A stretch of DNA of 64,000 nt from Cryptomeria japonica (Eukaryota; Streptophyta; Pinopsida; Cupressales; Cupressaceae). The notes below the pieces were generated by a model. It did no database searches and was not told the DNA's origin. It saw nothing but the letters and a program-made list of their open reading frames with translations. Positions 45,706 through 56,538 of the stretch are shown here, piece by piece. The position numbers and the translations under genes were made by a program. The stretch covers positions 234,038,733-234,102,732 of the forward strand of contig NC_081414.1 of the NCBI RefSeq assembly GCF_030272615.1, given 5' to 3'. The number at the start of each line of letters is the position of its first letter. The first letter of the stretch is position 1.

Positions 45706-46983
45706 TTGACTGGTTCAGATTCTCCGTTATATGGACCAATATATGACTACCTCAAACACAATATCTTACCCATTGACCAATCCCGCAACCAAAAATTTAA
45801 CTTTATCCGACAAGCTGCCTGTTACACCCTTACCGCTGATACTTTATATCGTCGAGGTCTTGATGGTACTCTTCTTCGTTGTCTTGATCGTAATGATTCC
45901 GATTCTGCTTTACACGAGCTTCACGAAGGTATTTGTGGCACACATTCAAGCGGCACTACTCTTGCTAAAAAGCTTCTAAGGATGGGATACTACTGGCCTA
46001 CAATGGAGAAAGACTCATATCACTTTGCCAAGAAATGTCCTAAATGCCAAATCCATGGTAATTTGATACATGCACCAGCACAAGAACTGCAACCATTTAC
46101 AACATCCTGGCCCTTTTGTCAGTGGGGATTGGACCTCGTTGGAAAAATTCATCCTTCATCTTCAAATGGACACAAGTTCATTATAACAGCAACAGAGTAC
46201 TTTACCAAATGGATCGAAGCAGTTCCCATGACCACAGTAACCGGGAAACAAATTGCCTCTTTTATCCTCAATTATCTAATCTGCAGATATGGTATTCCAA
46301 GTTCAATCATTACAGATAATGGATGGCCCTTCAAGAATCAAGATGTACAGGAACTATGTGAAAAATTCAAAATCCAACATAGGTTCTCTACACCATATTA
46401 CCCACAGGGAAATGGTCAAGCGGAAGCATCTAACAAGACAATACTGAAAATCCTCAAGAAAACAGTAAATGATGCAGGCAAAGATTGGCATGTACAACTC
46501 AATCCAGCACTTTGGGCATATAGGACCAGCATCCGCACACCTACCGGAGCAACACCATACTCATTGGTTTATGGATCAGAGGCTATTTTACCCCTAGAGG
46601 TAGAGATCCCATCTCTCAGAGTCTCTTTGAAAGGCTTAATCCCAGATGAAGAGTATCGAGTTAACCGCCTACAAGAACTTGAGCTATTGGATGAAAGACG
46701 ACAACATGCTTATACTCATCTCAAAGCATATCAACAACGCATGTGCAGGAGCTACAATCACAAGGTCATTCCCCGCAACTTCAAGGTTGGTGACCTAGTC
46801 CTTAAAGAAAATCCAAGAAATCAGCAAGATCGAGAAAAGAAAGGGAAATTTGAGCCTAACTGGTTGGGTCCCTATGTTATCATATCAGTTTATGGATCAG
46901 GTGCTTATCAGCTAACAAATTCTGAAGGAGATGTGCTCGACGAACCAACTAATAGCATCCATCTGAAAAGGTACTATACTTAA
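45706..46983 (+). CDS. Element A integrase
   Basis: A 425-codon intact frame. The zinc-binding HHCC is at residues 73, 80, 111 and 114. The catalytic core has Asp143 (GLDLVGK), Asp204 (IITDNG) and Glu240 (GQAEASN), with D-35-E spacing. The C-terminal domain has FEPNWLGPYVI, and the protein ends HLKRYYT followed by TAA. All catalytic residues are present. Integrase joins element cDNA to chromosomal DNA. In the ancestor it was the last part of the single-frame Gag-Pol; a stop at 45628 now separates it from RT. Confidence 0.95.
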   Translation: MTGSDSPLYGPIYDYLKHNILPIDQSRNQKFNFIRQAACYTLTADTLYRRGLDGTLLRCLDRNDSDSALHELHEGICGTHSSGTTLAKKLLRMGYYWPTMEKDSYHFAKKCPKCQIHGNLIHAPAQELQPFTTSWPFCQWGLDLVGKIHPSSSNGHKFIITATEYFTKWIEAVPMTTVTGKQIASFILNYLICRYGIPSSIITDNGWPFKNQDVQELCEKFKIQHRFSTPYYPQGNGQAEASNKTILKILKKTVNDAGKDWHVQLNPALWAYRTSIRTPTGATPYSLVYGSEAILPLEVEIPSLRVSLKGLIPDEEYRVNRLQELELLDERRQHAYTHLKAYQQRMCRSYNHKVIPRNFKVGDLVLKENPRNQQDREKKGKFEPNWLGPYVIISVYGSGAYQLTNSEGDVLDEPTNSIHLKRYYT

Positions 46984-48388
46984 AGTAAGCCTAGTGCACA
47001 GAAAAAGCCCAAAACAAACAAAAAAATCAAAAAATCCAGAAAAAACAAAAACAAAGTACAATAAAAACAAAGGGTGAAAACCTGGTAAATAGGCGCTCTT
47101 GTGAAAGAATGGCTCCTTCATCTATATCCACATCATTTTATCCCTAGAAACATTATCGGCCATCGACCGACACTCAGCAAATATCCATTCAGGACATACT
47201 TAGCGTAGTCACTATCCTGATTTGTCTATATATATCCTCTTACCACTAATCCACCATGGCTTGGAATCCCTGTATATATTCACATCAAGAGGCACACTCA
47301 GCTAGGGGCATATAAATCATATCAATATTGCAAACACTCAAGACATCCAGACTAGATGCAAAACTCACCAGCATGACATCCCACAAACAACTACGCTTCA
47401 TTGCCAAACAAAAACTAAACAAAACACAAAACTACCAAGGATGGATGATTTTCTGAAGTACTAAATGTTGCATTATAGCATAAAATCTTAACTAGTTTTA
47501 CATTTTGAACTTTTGACATTATTGGATTCTCTTCCTTGTCTCACTAAATGCTTCACAGCTAGCGGTCAAGGGGAACTTCCAATATTTTCTTAGTCTTCTG
47601 TCTAGGAGGCGATCACTTGTACTGTGTGGATACTTGCCTCGAGATGTGATACATCGAATATCACTGAAGGCCTGATTCCACTTCACGCATACAAATAATC
47701 AATTCTTGTCTATTTACGCAATACGCACTCAGGTCATCCTGGTTCAATTATACCTTGACACTTGTGCTATCTTGCAAAATTAAATATCATGTAAATTTTT
47801 CTCAGGTCATTACGGTTCAATTATACCATTATGCTTGTATAAATTTTCAACATATCCTAAACAAATCAATGCTCAATGATGATATCCATGAAGAAAGCAA
47901 AAATATGGTTCTATCGGATGGCAAATACAGAATGAGGGATGCTTTAAAAACAATTAGTTGCATATCATTTTACAAGTAGATTGCACATCATTTTACAATT
48001 AATTGCATATCATTTTACAAGTAGATTGCACATCATTTTACAATTAATTGCATATCATTATTGCACATCATTTTACAATTAATTGCATATCATTTAACAT
48101 CATTTACATATCATGATACATTTAGCAGCATATTAAAACATACATCTCATTTTCAAGATACATCTCACAGCATATAAAAAGCATACATCCTGCATCATGC
48201 ATCATATATTGCATCATCACATTAAATATCTCATATACCATGCATCCATATAAACACATCACATAGATAAAAAATGGTGCCGTATATATATATCTCAAAA
48301 AAGGATCAAAATCTACAAAATGTGTCCCAACACTATGTCTAGTACAAAGTATAACAAAGATCCAAAAATACAACAGAGACCCTGTCTC
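46984..48388. other. Spacer between convergent pol and antisense gene, element A
   Basis: No gene is supported. Just after pol is an A-rich stretch and the block GAAAACCTGGTAAATAGGCG shared with element B. The (ATATCATTTTACAA)n array is listed separately. Minus-strand transcripts of the PMD gene and plus-strand gag-pol transcripts would both end here. Confidence 0.6.
47950..48118. repeat. Tandem repeat of TTGCATATCATTTTACAA units
   Basis: About seven alternating units of ATTGCATATCATTTTACAA, with GTAGATTGCACATCATTTT in some, occur at spacings of 20-25 bp in the convergent spacer. Element B has an unrelated AT-rich array at the equivalent place (10416-10675). Confidence 0.85.
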
Positions 48389-50311
48389 TCAAGTATGACT
48401 ATCTCCTGACGGAGATGGTCTCGCTCCAGATACACCCGCCCCTGGATCTCCAGCAGGGTTTTGTCTCGGTGGCCCCATCACACCTTGGCTCTCAGATCGT
48501 GTCCCAGTGGTTTGAGATCGACTCGATCTCGACTGTGCAAAACTCTCCACTCGCCGATCTCTGGGTACTGTAGCCTCATAATATCGCCTATAATACTCTA
48601 CCTCCTGCACTCTTCGCGTCAGCTCTCTAAGGGTGTCTCTCAATGGACCACCCGTTGCTGCTCTCTGCACACTCGCCAACGCCTCCTCCGCTCGTCCTCG
48701 CCGCTTTATCTCAGTATCTCTCTTAGTGGTCAACTGAGAAATCTGCCGTTGATAGGTCAAAATCTGCGCCTGCAGCTGCTGAACGGTAATCTGCAAGGTT
48801 CGAATCTGTGCATCCTCCACATGACCTGGCACTCGAACCCGCAGTGGTACCTGTGCTGGAGGCACCCCTCCCGCTCGCCTTGTCCTCGGTATTGGAGGTG
48901 GGAGTACATCTGCCCTCCTCCTCTGTGCTGGTCTACTCAGCTCCTCCTCACCCCCCACTGCAGCTAACACCTTCGTCACTCTCCCCTCTCTCCCGGCTCT
49001 GATAGCCAATCTTCCTCTCCCCCTCTCAATCCTCCCCTACCGTACCGCTTTCTCCACACCTCTACCTCCCCGCCTCCCTTTGGCTCCTCTACCTCCTCCT
49101 CCTCCATCCTCCCCATCATCTCCATCATCTCCCCCGTCCCCCTCCTCCTCATCTGAGTCAAACGCTGGCCTCATCTCCTCTGGATTTGAGATCCTAGCCA
49201 CCGCCCGCGCAGCAAACAAATGGGCAAACTCATCTGTCATACCTGCGTCCTGAATCTCTAGGGCATATTCCCAGATCTGCCTGGCCAACCCTGTAAACTC
49301 CTCCACTGCCACGACACTATCAATAGTCGGCCCCCAATCGGCCACATCCTGCTGCCGCCGTGCATACAAACATGCTCCCTGAGGAATCCCTTGCTGGCGC
49401 CCGAACTGCCGCAAAACTTGGGTCACCACAAACCGCTCAATGACGAACGGGGTCCTCCCAATCAGATATCGCGTCATAAAAACAAAGGGCATCTCCAGCC
49501 CATCCTCCGCCCATACCTCACAACCTATATACGGTCTCCAGGTGACCGTATCTATGTCATCAAAAACCCTCCTCCAATGCTCTAGTTTGCCCAGCTTACG
49601 CTGAACAACTAGACCTCTATATCCGTAGGCATATGCTGCACCTACGGGCCTGTCTCTATCTGCCAGTGGCCTCACTGCTGGAATGTGCTCCCAGCACCAG
49701 ACCTGTAATAGGGTCACGCCAGCTGACAAACTGCCGTACCCGAGGTATACTACCTCATGCAAACTCCGATATAAATGAGCCAGCATCGCTGACCCCCATG
49801 CAAATCTCTAGCCCTGTGTGACCATCTCCTCCAACACTAATCCCCATCCCACCGAGAATCCCTTTGACCTACGACCAGGACAAAGGAATCCCCCAATGAA
49901 TCCTACCAGTACAGATGGCAGCGGTGCATAACCCAAATCCAAAACTCCTGCCAGGGGATCTCATAGCCACAAACTGTGTCATCCTGAAAAATGTGGCGCA
50001 GTGCCTCTGTACCACCCTCCTCTGACTGCTCATAGGGAAGTAGTGCCCCTACTATAGGAATCCGCAAAATCCGATAGCAATCCTCCGGTGTCATTGTCAT
50101 CTCTCCAGTGGCAAAATGAAAGGTGTTCGTGTCGCTATGCCACCTCTCTGCCAACACTGTCAAAAGCCCCCGGTTCACAGTGAACCGAGGCATATCCAGG
50201 AGAGGTCAATCCACATCTCTCTATAATATCCAAATCTGCCTGTGACAATCTCGGTATCAACGTCCACGGTCTCGGGAATCTCTCCCTCGACTGAACAACA
50301 CCTAATCGCTC
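48389..50311 (-). pseudogene. Antisense PMD-like gene exon 2, element A
   Basis: Acceptor TGTTGACAG, then GAGCGATTA at 50311; phase 0 with exon 1. The N-terminus RFPRPWTLIPRLSQADLDII, then ERCGL, leads into the PMD-like domain: a frameshift near 50195, then ERWHSDTNTFHFATGEMTMT, CYRILRIPIVGA, a stop and frame change near 49903-49925, then LAHLYRSLHEVVYLGYG, QVWCWEHIP, and FVVTQVLRQFGRQQG in the frame 49037-49786. An acidic run DSDEEEGDGGDDGDDG follows. After a TAG at 49037 the frame 48389-49009 gives a basic and Pro-rich part and a coiled coil (RTLQITVQQLQAQILTYQRQ). PMD proteins of hosts (MAIN/MAIL1) act in the nucleus; the transposon version's role is unknown. Confidence 0.8.
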
Positions 50312-51351
50312 CTGTCAACAAACAAAACATATCCAATATCAGTTTCCACATCAACACAAAGATATCAAAATCAAACTTACATCAACAACATGAAATAATT
50401 TGCTCATCTACAATCAAAGTTCAAAATCCTATCATTTCATATCAACTTGTAAAACAACTCAAGTTCTCACAAACCATATCAAAACTTGTAACACAACTCA
50501 AGTATCCATAATCACATAAACTTGTAAAACAACTCAAGTTTTCCACCCATATCAGCTTGTAAAACAAATCAAGTTTCCAACCCATATCGGCTTGTAATAC
50601 AACTCAGGCTTTCCACACATTGAATTTGAAACAGACCACGCAAATACATCATATTTTGATCAAAACAACACGTTGATATCTATGCATAACTTGGAAAATT
50701 GCACATCAAAACAAGTTATACAAATACTTCTCTTGGATAAATTCATCAAAACACGACAGGCAAACAAAACAAATTTTCAACTCGGCCAAAATTGCAAAAT
50801 TTTTCAGATGAGCTAAAATAGATCTTCCATGCGCTAAATCACCCCCACGCGCTAGGCTGCCTCTCCTACGCGCTATTCTATCTAACCTATGCGCTAGATT
50901 CTATCCACGCACTAAATTTTTCACCCAATGCGCTACCTAACCCATCCCATGCACTAGACTCTGCCTACGTGCTAATCTACCCTTCCTAAGCACTACCCTT
51001 TTAGCCCTATACACTAGGTTAGTCCTACGCGCTAAACCCCCTTCCCTATGCGAACCCTGGTGGCCCCTATGCGCTAGGTCACACCTACGCGCTACCCTGT
51101 TGACGCGACGCGCTACCCAACACTTTATATGCGCTATTATCCATGCATGCGCTAACCTAAAAGTTTTATGCGCTAGCCTACATTTTTTGGACGTGACCCC
51201 TAGATTTGAACTTGATGCGCTACTTCACACTTTGTATGCGCTACTGTGGACCCTAGACGCGCTAAAACGAAACACCCGAACTTTGAAATTCAAAAAGTGA
51301 CTAAAAGCGACAAAACAAAAAATCAAAAAGGGGTCAAAAACGTTGACTTAC
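50312..51351 (-). other. Intron 1 of the antisense PMD-like gene, element A
   Basis: It is bounded by GTAAGT (minus strand, starting at 51351) and TTGACAG (ending at 50312), 1,040 nt, joining exons in phase 0. Element B has a 464-nt intron at the same place. The motif array 50825-51270 lies wholly inside. The stretch 50312-50800 has repeated AAACTTGAGTTGTTTTACAAG-like phrases and is otherwise featureless. Confidence 0.75.
50825..51270 (-). repeat. TAGCGCRT motif array 3, antisense intron of element A
   Basis: About 24 copies lie 15-25 nt apart, on the plus strand as ATGCGCTA or ACGCGCTA. They read TAGCGCAT or TAGCGCGT in the direction of the antisense gene, so the array is inverted relative to arrays 1 and 2. 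Decayed copies (ATGCACTA, ACGCACTA, ACGTGCTA, ATACACTA) show CpG loss. Confidence 0.95.
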
Positions 51352-51426
51352 TGGTGGTCCACGTGCTACTAGTCTCCGGTACCTCCGAACGCGCTCAAAA
51401 CGGTGTCTGTGATAGGGAATCGACAT
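51352..51426 (-). CDS. Exon 1 of the antisense PMD-like gene, element A
   Basis: 75 nt, 25 codons, starting MSIPYHRHRFER and ending GPP, then GTAAGT. It differs from the element D exon at a minority of residues and shares HRFER and the terminal PP with B. The ATG is the first after the TATA box at 51507-51500. Rich in Arg. Role unknown. Confidence 0.85.
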
Positions 51427-51499
51427 TTTCTCTCCAGAGCAAATTCTCTTTCTTCAAAGTCAACAAAGCACAAATGGCTTTAAATTAAGCCCTTTTCCC

Positions 51500-51507
51500 C
51501 TTTTATA
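51500..51507 (-). promoter_or_regulatory. TATA box of the antisense gene, element A
   Basis: TATAAAAG on the minus strand within CCTATAAAAGGGGAAAAGGG, 81 nt upstream of the exon-1 ATG; the element D copy is the same sequence at 63059. It gives a promoter inside the element, opposite in direction to the LTR promoter. Confidence 0.8.
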
Positions 51508-51856
51508 GGATGAAAATGAAATTAGGGTTAGCCGTAGGGACTTGTAATATGGTCGCGGTCTCCCCTATACCAAAAAAGTTGTAACTTATCGGGAGATGAA
51601 TCAATCTGCACACTTTTTACATGCACGAAATCATACACATCATACGAACTTCATCAAATTAAATCAACAATTTTCCAAAAAAAATTGATTCATCTCTCAA
51701 GGGGGCATCACCATCAAATATCGAATCTGGGGCATCACATCAAATCTGGGGAACGACTGACAAATCAAAAGAGCGACACAAAAAATTGCATTTGATCATA
51801 AATCATGATATCATGGCATCATTTTCTTTGAAATAACATGTGCACACACGTCACTT

Positions 51857-51871
51857 CAAAGAGGGGCAAAA
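51857..51871 (+). promoter_or_regulatory. Element A polypurine tract
   Basis: CAAAGAGGGGCAAAA directly precedes the 3' LTR start TGTAGACG. Confidence 0.9.
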
Positions 51872-53349
51872 TGTAGACGTATAAAAATGACCACATTCCC
51901 AAATGAATATTTTATGTTCATTTCTCTATTTGATTAAATCCAATTTAATTAAATTACTCGCATTCCTCTATTTAATTAAGTAAATTACTCAATTTATTTA
52001 AATTAAATTCATTATACCATTTAATGAATAAATCATTTTATTCAATTAAATCCCCCCTATCCACTTTTAATTAAATTCAAATTTAATTAAATAAGTTATC
52101 CCAAATTGAATAAATCTAATTTATTTAATTTCTCCAAATTGTAACCAAATTGAATGAAAATCATTTAATTCAATTAAATCCTCTTATCCCCCCCATCCAC
52201 TTGCAAAATCTCAAACCCCTTCTTAATCCCTTCTAGAATCTTCTAATCACTTCTAATTAACCTAACCCTCCTCTAAACTTTGTCACATCCCTAAGCAAAG
52301 GGAAGTCACTTCTCAAAAACCTTAAAGTCTTTGATAACCATTAAAGGTTTTCAACCTTCAACCACTAAATCCTCAAAGTCTTTGAAAACCATTGAAGGCT
52401 TTCAACCTTCAACCACTTAATCCCCAAAGTCTCCAATAACCATTAATGGTTAACTCAAACCCTCCCACATGGTTAAAACATTTGTTTTGACTCAACCTCT
52501 ACCCAACCCAAAGGTCTCATCAAGCCTTTAATGCTTTGACCATGATTATCTCTTAATCATTTGCACAAAGGTTTATCCTTGAATTAATTCTTAATCCAAT
52601 GGGTAATTCTAACTTAGACTTGACCCTTAGCCTTTAGATAACCATGAGGTCTTCTCAGGCCTTTAGTGCCTCCAACCTCTTCTCTCAACCCAATCCTATG
52701 TTGACACTTGTCACCATTTCATTGGTGCCAATTGTGCACATGGATCCCCAACTTTCAAACTTGGCCCTTGATTAAACCATTCAATCTTGACCATCCATTG
52801 CCCTGTTTATGCTATAAATAGAGCTCTCATTCCTCCATTCTCAACAATCATCTTTCAAATTTGAAGCATTACACTTATGCTCAAATTCTTTCAAGCTTTC
52901 ATATCATTTTATGCTCATCATTTAGCCTCTTTTAAATCAGGAAGTAGACTAAATATGCATGTTTAGAATAATTTCTTTATCATTTTAGTTCAATCATAGA
53001 CTAAATATAGTATGCTAGGATAGTATTCATACTAATCTCGTCATCTTATCATCTAGTTTATTGCATTCCTAGCATCATGCATAGCTTAGAATGCATCTCA
53101 TACTAAAATCAATCAAAGCATCCCTCATTTTTGCATTTGCCATCCCTGAACCATTTTGCTTAGTGATCTGAGAGCAAAACATTGGTTTGAGGGACATTGT
53201 GAGATAGAGAACCATGGGACCCTCCTTGGGAAGCTGAGTAATATGTTATTACTCCATAGCTTGCATCAAGAAGTCCTGTGTGTGTGTGGACTAGTATTCT
53301 AACATATTTTCACATATTAAGTTTTATTCGCCCACTTTTCCCGCATACA
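51872..53349 (+). repeat. Element A 3' LTR
   Basis: 1,478 bp, nearly identical to 35039-36518; most differences are single transitions plus a two-base GT-repeat difference near 53280. Followed by the TSD CATAT and then by X gene sequence. Confidence 0.95.
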
Positions 53350-53354
53350 CATAT

Positions 53355-56300
53355 GACTGCAAGTTTTCGTAACTGTCACCCCCTAAAAGGTCCTCTTCCA
53401 TTATCGTCTCTTCCCCTAGCTACAATATCTTTTTCAAAACTTGGAATTGTTTATTGAAAATGTTCGGCTTCTGTTCCCATTGCGTGGAACAGGAAGCCAA
53501 AGCTCCGCCTGCCTCTACTGCCTTATGATATATCTCCATAGTATTTTGCAAAAATAATCTTATCTTGGTTGCATTTACTTGGGCCCATGACTCGACTGCA
53601 GCGATCACCCATCTCACCTCCATTAATGCTTTTACTTCTTCCTCTGGCAATGATGAGGTCGAAGGTAGGTCATCAGCTCTACACAAGTCCAGGGGTTTGC
53701 TCATTTCAATTAGCAGCTGCTTATATTGCCCTAGTTATGCTTTGAGCTCCATGTTGGAAGTATGCTCCTTCTCTACACGCCCTTTGATGATGCTTGTGGC
53801 TAACTCCAAAGTATCTAGCTCCCCCCACTTGGTTTGTTTGCCCAAATTTATCTGGGATATTTGGTATTTGGGGGAAGCTTGTCCCTCGGCTTGGGATGGA
53901 ACTGCCACATCTGCAATCATTTCACCGGAACCAGTTTTTGATAGATGATGAACAATTTTTAGCTTCTTAACCTTTGGTGGCTCCTCGATGATTACTTGTT
54001 GTAGAGTAACCTTAGGGAGCTCTACTTTTCTCTTTTTCTTCGCAAAGGTAAACTCTAGCCATTGTCGTATATCTTCATCCTTGTCATCTTGATGTGATAC
54101 TATATCCATAGTCGTAACATGGACCTCTGCCTGCTCCTCTTCTTCGTCTCTCACTTCTGTTTCTATTTGCTCGGGATCTTGAGGTGAGGTAACTTGGCAG
54201 GATAGATTGGTTTGGAGAGCCTATTGCTTATGTAACTCTCCCAGTTTGCCACTAACCTCTTCATTAAATGTCATCTCTTCCTCACCTATCTTTGTTTCCC
54301 TTTGCCCAACTGCTATATCCTTGAAGAGGTCCTCTTGATCTTGAGGGGTTAGAACTAGTCTTTCCTTCAATACGTCTCCTGCCTCATCCCCTTCTTGCTC
54401 GCCTTCTAGCGGTCGTTGCTTTTCAAGATCTTCTTCCTCCTAATCTGAATCTGACTTGATGTTTCTAACTTTCATTCCTTCAGTGGTAGACCTGAAGCCT
54501 TACACTCCAAGCTACCCTACGGGTATATTGACTGGTGGTGGTACAGGGGCATTGGTGCCTGAAGCATGTGTGACATCTGTTGAAGGTGGTTGAGTAGGTA
54601 TATCCTTAGTAATTTCTATATCTTCTTTTTGCTCTTGGGTAACCTCTTTTGTAGTCTTCCCTATAGCCATCCTTGGTGGGAGAACTTTGGCAAGTGGTAC
54701 TGCTCCCAATCCATCGGTCACTCCCAGGTCCGTTGCCTTCTTTAATAATTCAAAATCCCTCATCTTTTCTTGAAGTTTCTTGATTAAGTCCTCAATACTT
54801 TCTTGAGGTTCATCCTCATCTGGATCGATGGATGTATTTTGCCTTGAGGCTGATCTTGTCTTCTGAGCGTACTCCTTATGGCCCCTTGATTGAGGTACGC
54901 CTGAAGTGGACTCCTTCTATTTCGCCTTTGAGACACTGGGCCTTACCCTCTGGCCTAACCATTGCTTGGTCCTATTGATGGCCACTTGAGAAACTTTTTC
55001 CATATTTGTGTCTTCACTTGCAGACCACTTTATTGGGGAGATGGGCCCTTTATCTATCCCTATAAACTAGATCAAGTAAGTCCCCATCATCCCTAAGGTC
55101 TTTAGGGAGGTTAGTCTCAATTATGAAATCTCTTACCTATGGCACAGACAACTTGTTATAGCTCTTCTCCCTAGCCTCAAAATTTTCTTGCAGGTTAACC
55201 CAAAAGTCCTCCAAGCTGGCCTTGTGCCCCTCATATGCCTTAGGCATAGCTTGTTTAAGTATCTCGTAGGAATCATAAAACTCCCTAGCATGATCATACT
55301 CCTTCAAGTTCAAATCTTGAAGCTCTTGTTCTACTAATTTTGCTACTTGTATCTTAGAACATGCAAAGTACCCAATAGATACTGAGAAATCAATACCTAC
55401 TTTGTGTTTTGATGACAAAAGTGACTGGAGGCCCACAAGCCACCTTACATACTCTAGCAAAATTATCCTATCATTGCAATATCGGGGCAACAACATCGGG
55501 TTCCCTGTGAATCCGTTAATCCTAATGTAAGTGGAGCGTGGGTTTTGGATGAACCAACATGCCCAATCTCGGATGATAGCCATGGCCTCCGGGCTAATCT
55601 TATATCCTACATCCCCTGTTAATTTGATGATTATTGGGAAAACAAAGGCATCATTACCTCTCTTGAAATGAGCCTTTGTATTGGCTAGAGTGAGTTGGGA
55701 ATAATACTCCCATACCTTCTTTTTCCCTTCCTCCTCTCCCAATCGACCTTCTACTTGTAACCCTGAAAACTTTCCAGCTCTAGCAGCTACCCAAATGTCA
55801 GTGTGATGTGAAAAAGAACCTTTGGGTATGCTGAACTTCTTTCATCTATTTGCAGATATTGTCGGAGAGGATTTGCGGCCAATCAAAGTATTGTTTCCCC
55901 ATTAAAATAGTGCTCATGAATTGGAACATCCAGGGATGAAAATGCTTGCAATCCGGCTTGCCAAAGGCCTTGCTAAGCATAATGATTAAGTCCCTTTAGG
56001 GTTCTTTGAAATCCACCCTCAGGATCTCTGTTGCCTTGAGACCTTTCTTTCTTTCTTCTTCCAACCAGTTTGTATTCATGTGCCTCTTACTAGCTGATAT
56101 TTTGTCATTCCATGCCCTTAAGGCCTCTTCTTCTGTTAATAGAAATATATCCTCTCTGGTTGGGATGCCAAAAACCAACTCGAGCATGTCAGGAGACAAG
56201 TCTATGACTATTTTTCTTTGTGCATCCATGCACTTTCTAGTCTCTGGGTTATAAAATGGGGCAATGGTGATTATGAACTCTGGTGCTTGCAATGACTGTG

Positions 56301-56538
56301 GAAAGGCAGTAGCTTCAACTAGGCCTGATCTCTTGGTTCTCCTGTGGAGGGCCTCCAAACTAGGTTTGTCTAATTGAGCCTTGATATCCTCAATTTCTAT
56401 ATGGCCGATTTCGGTATCCGTGACCCATCTGACTTGATCATCTAACTTTGAAGCATAGACCTGTCCTTGATAATGATATTTCATGGTGGCTGGGAGTCTA
56501 TCAATTTCTTTGCCTCTTTTGCTAGAGGATGAGTCCAT
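53355..56538 (-). pseudogene. X gene copy 2, N-terminal and central part
   Basis: Starts MDSSSSKRGKEIDRLP at 56538. N-terminal globular part: KIVIDLSPDMLELVFGIPTR and FHPWMFQFMS, then VWEYYSQLTLANTKAHFKRG and LSSKHKVGIDFSVSIGYFAC in the frame 55137-55742. A long acidic, proline-rich middle follows, then the monopartite nuclear-localisation-like FAKKKRKVELPK near 54035 and a helical C-terminus (54154-53420) that continues left of element A. Breaks: TAA near 55995 where copy 1 keeps CAA, a frameshift near 55800, and stops near 55137, 54511 and 53706. The whole protein would be roughly 900-1,000 residues. I do not recognise the family; the VFGIP segment is faintly like domains of other plant transposon proteins. 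Confidence 0.6.

Larger units (their letters stand above)
39571..46983 (+). pseudogene. Element A gag-pol, single frame of 2,471 codons with stops
   Basis: Gag, protease, G-patch, RT, both RNases H and integrase all lie in the same reading frame, from ATG 39571 to TAA 46981-46983. The true start may be ATGCCTATTACTCGC at 39513, now followed by TGA. In-frame stops lie at 41170, 41479, 41980, near 42046 and 42145, at 42697, 44248, 45526 and 45628. The segment 42700-43323 runs in a shifted frame, returning to the original one. Most stops fit C-to-T or G-to-A change (TGG to TAG, CGA to TGA, CAA to TAA). The layout suggests a single Gag-Pol polyprotein in the active ancestor. Confidence 0.85.
35039..53349 (+). 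mobile_element. Element A: complete Tat/Ogre-like Ty3/gypsy LTR retrotransposon, 18.3 kb
   Basis: LTRs 35039-36518 and 51872-53349 begin TGTAGACG and end CCGCATACA. The flanks are CATAT at 35034-35038 and 53350-53354, an exact 5-bp TSD. Inside are a primer-binding site, a long leader with two motif arrays, gag-pol in one frame, an antisense PMD-like gene with its own promoter, and a polypurine tract. About 15-20 LTR differences are visible by eye in 1.48 kb, so this is a relatively recent insertion. It lies in the X gene. Nonsense mutations in gag-pol make this copy defective. Confidence 0.95.

Noticed and set aside
48461-49821. Plus-strand frames across the element A antisense gene (for example 48461-48967)
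   Set aside because: The minus-strand reading aligns with the PMD-like gene of element B; the plus-strand frames have no match.
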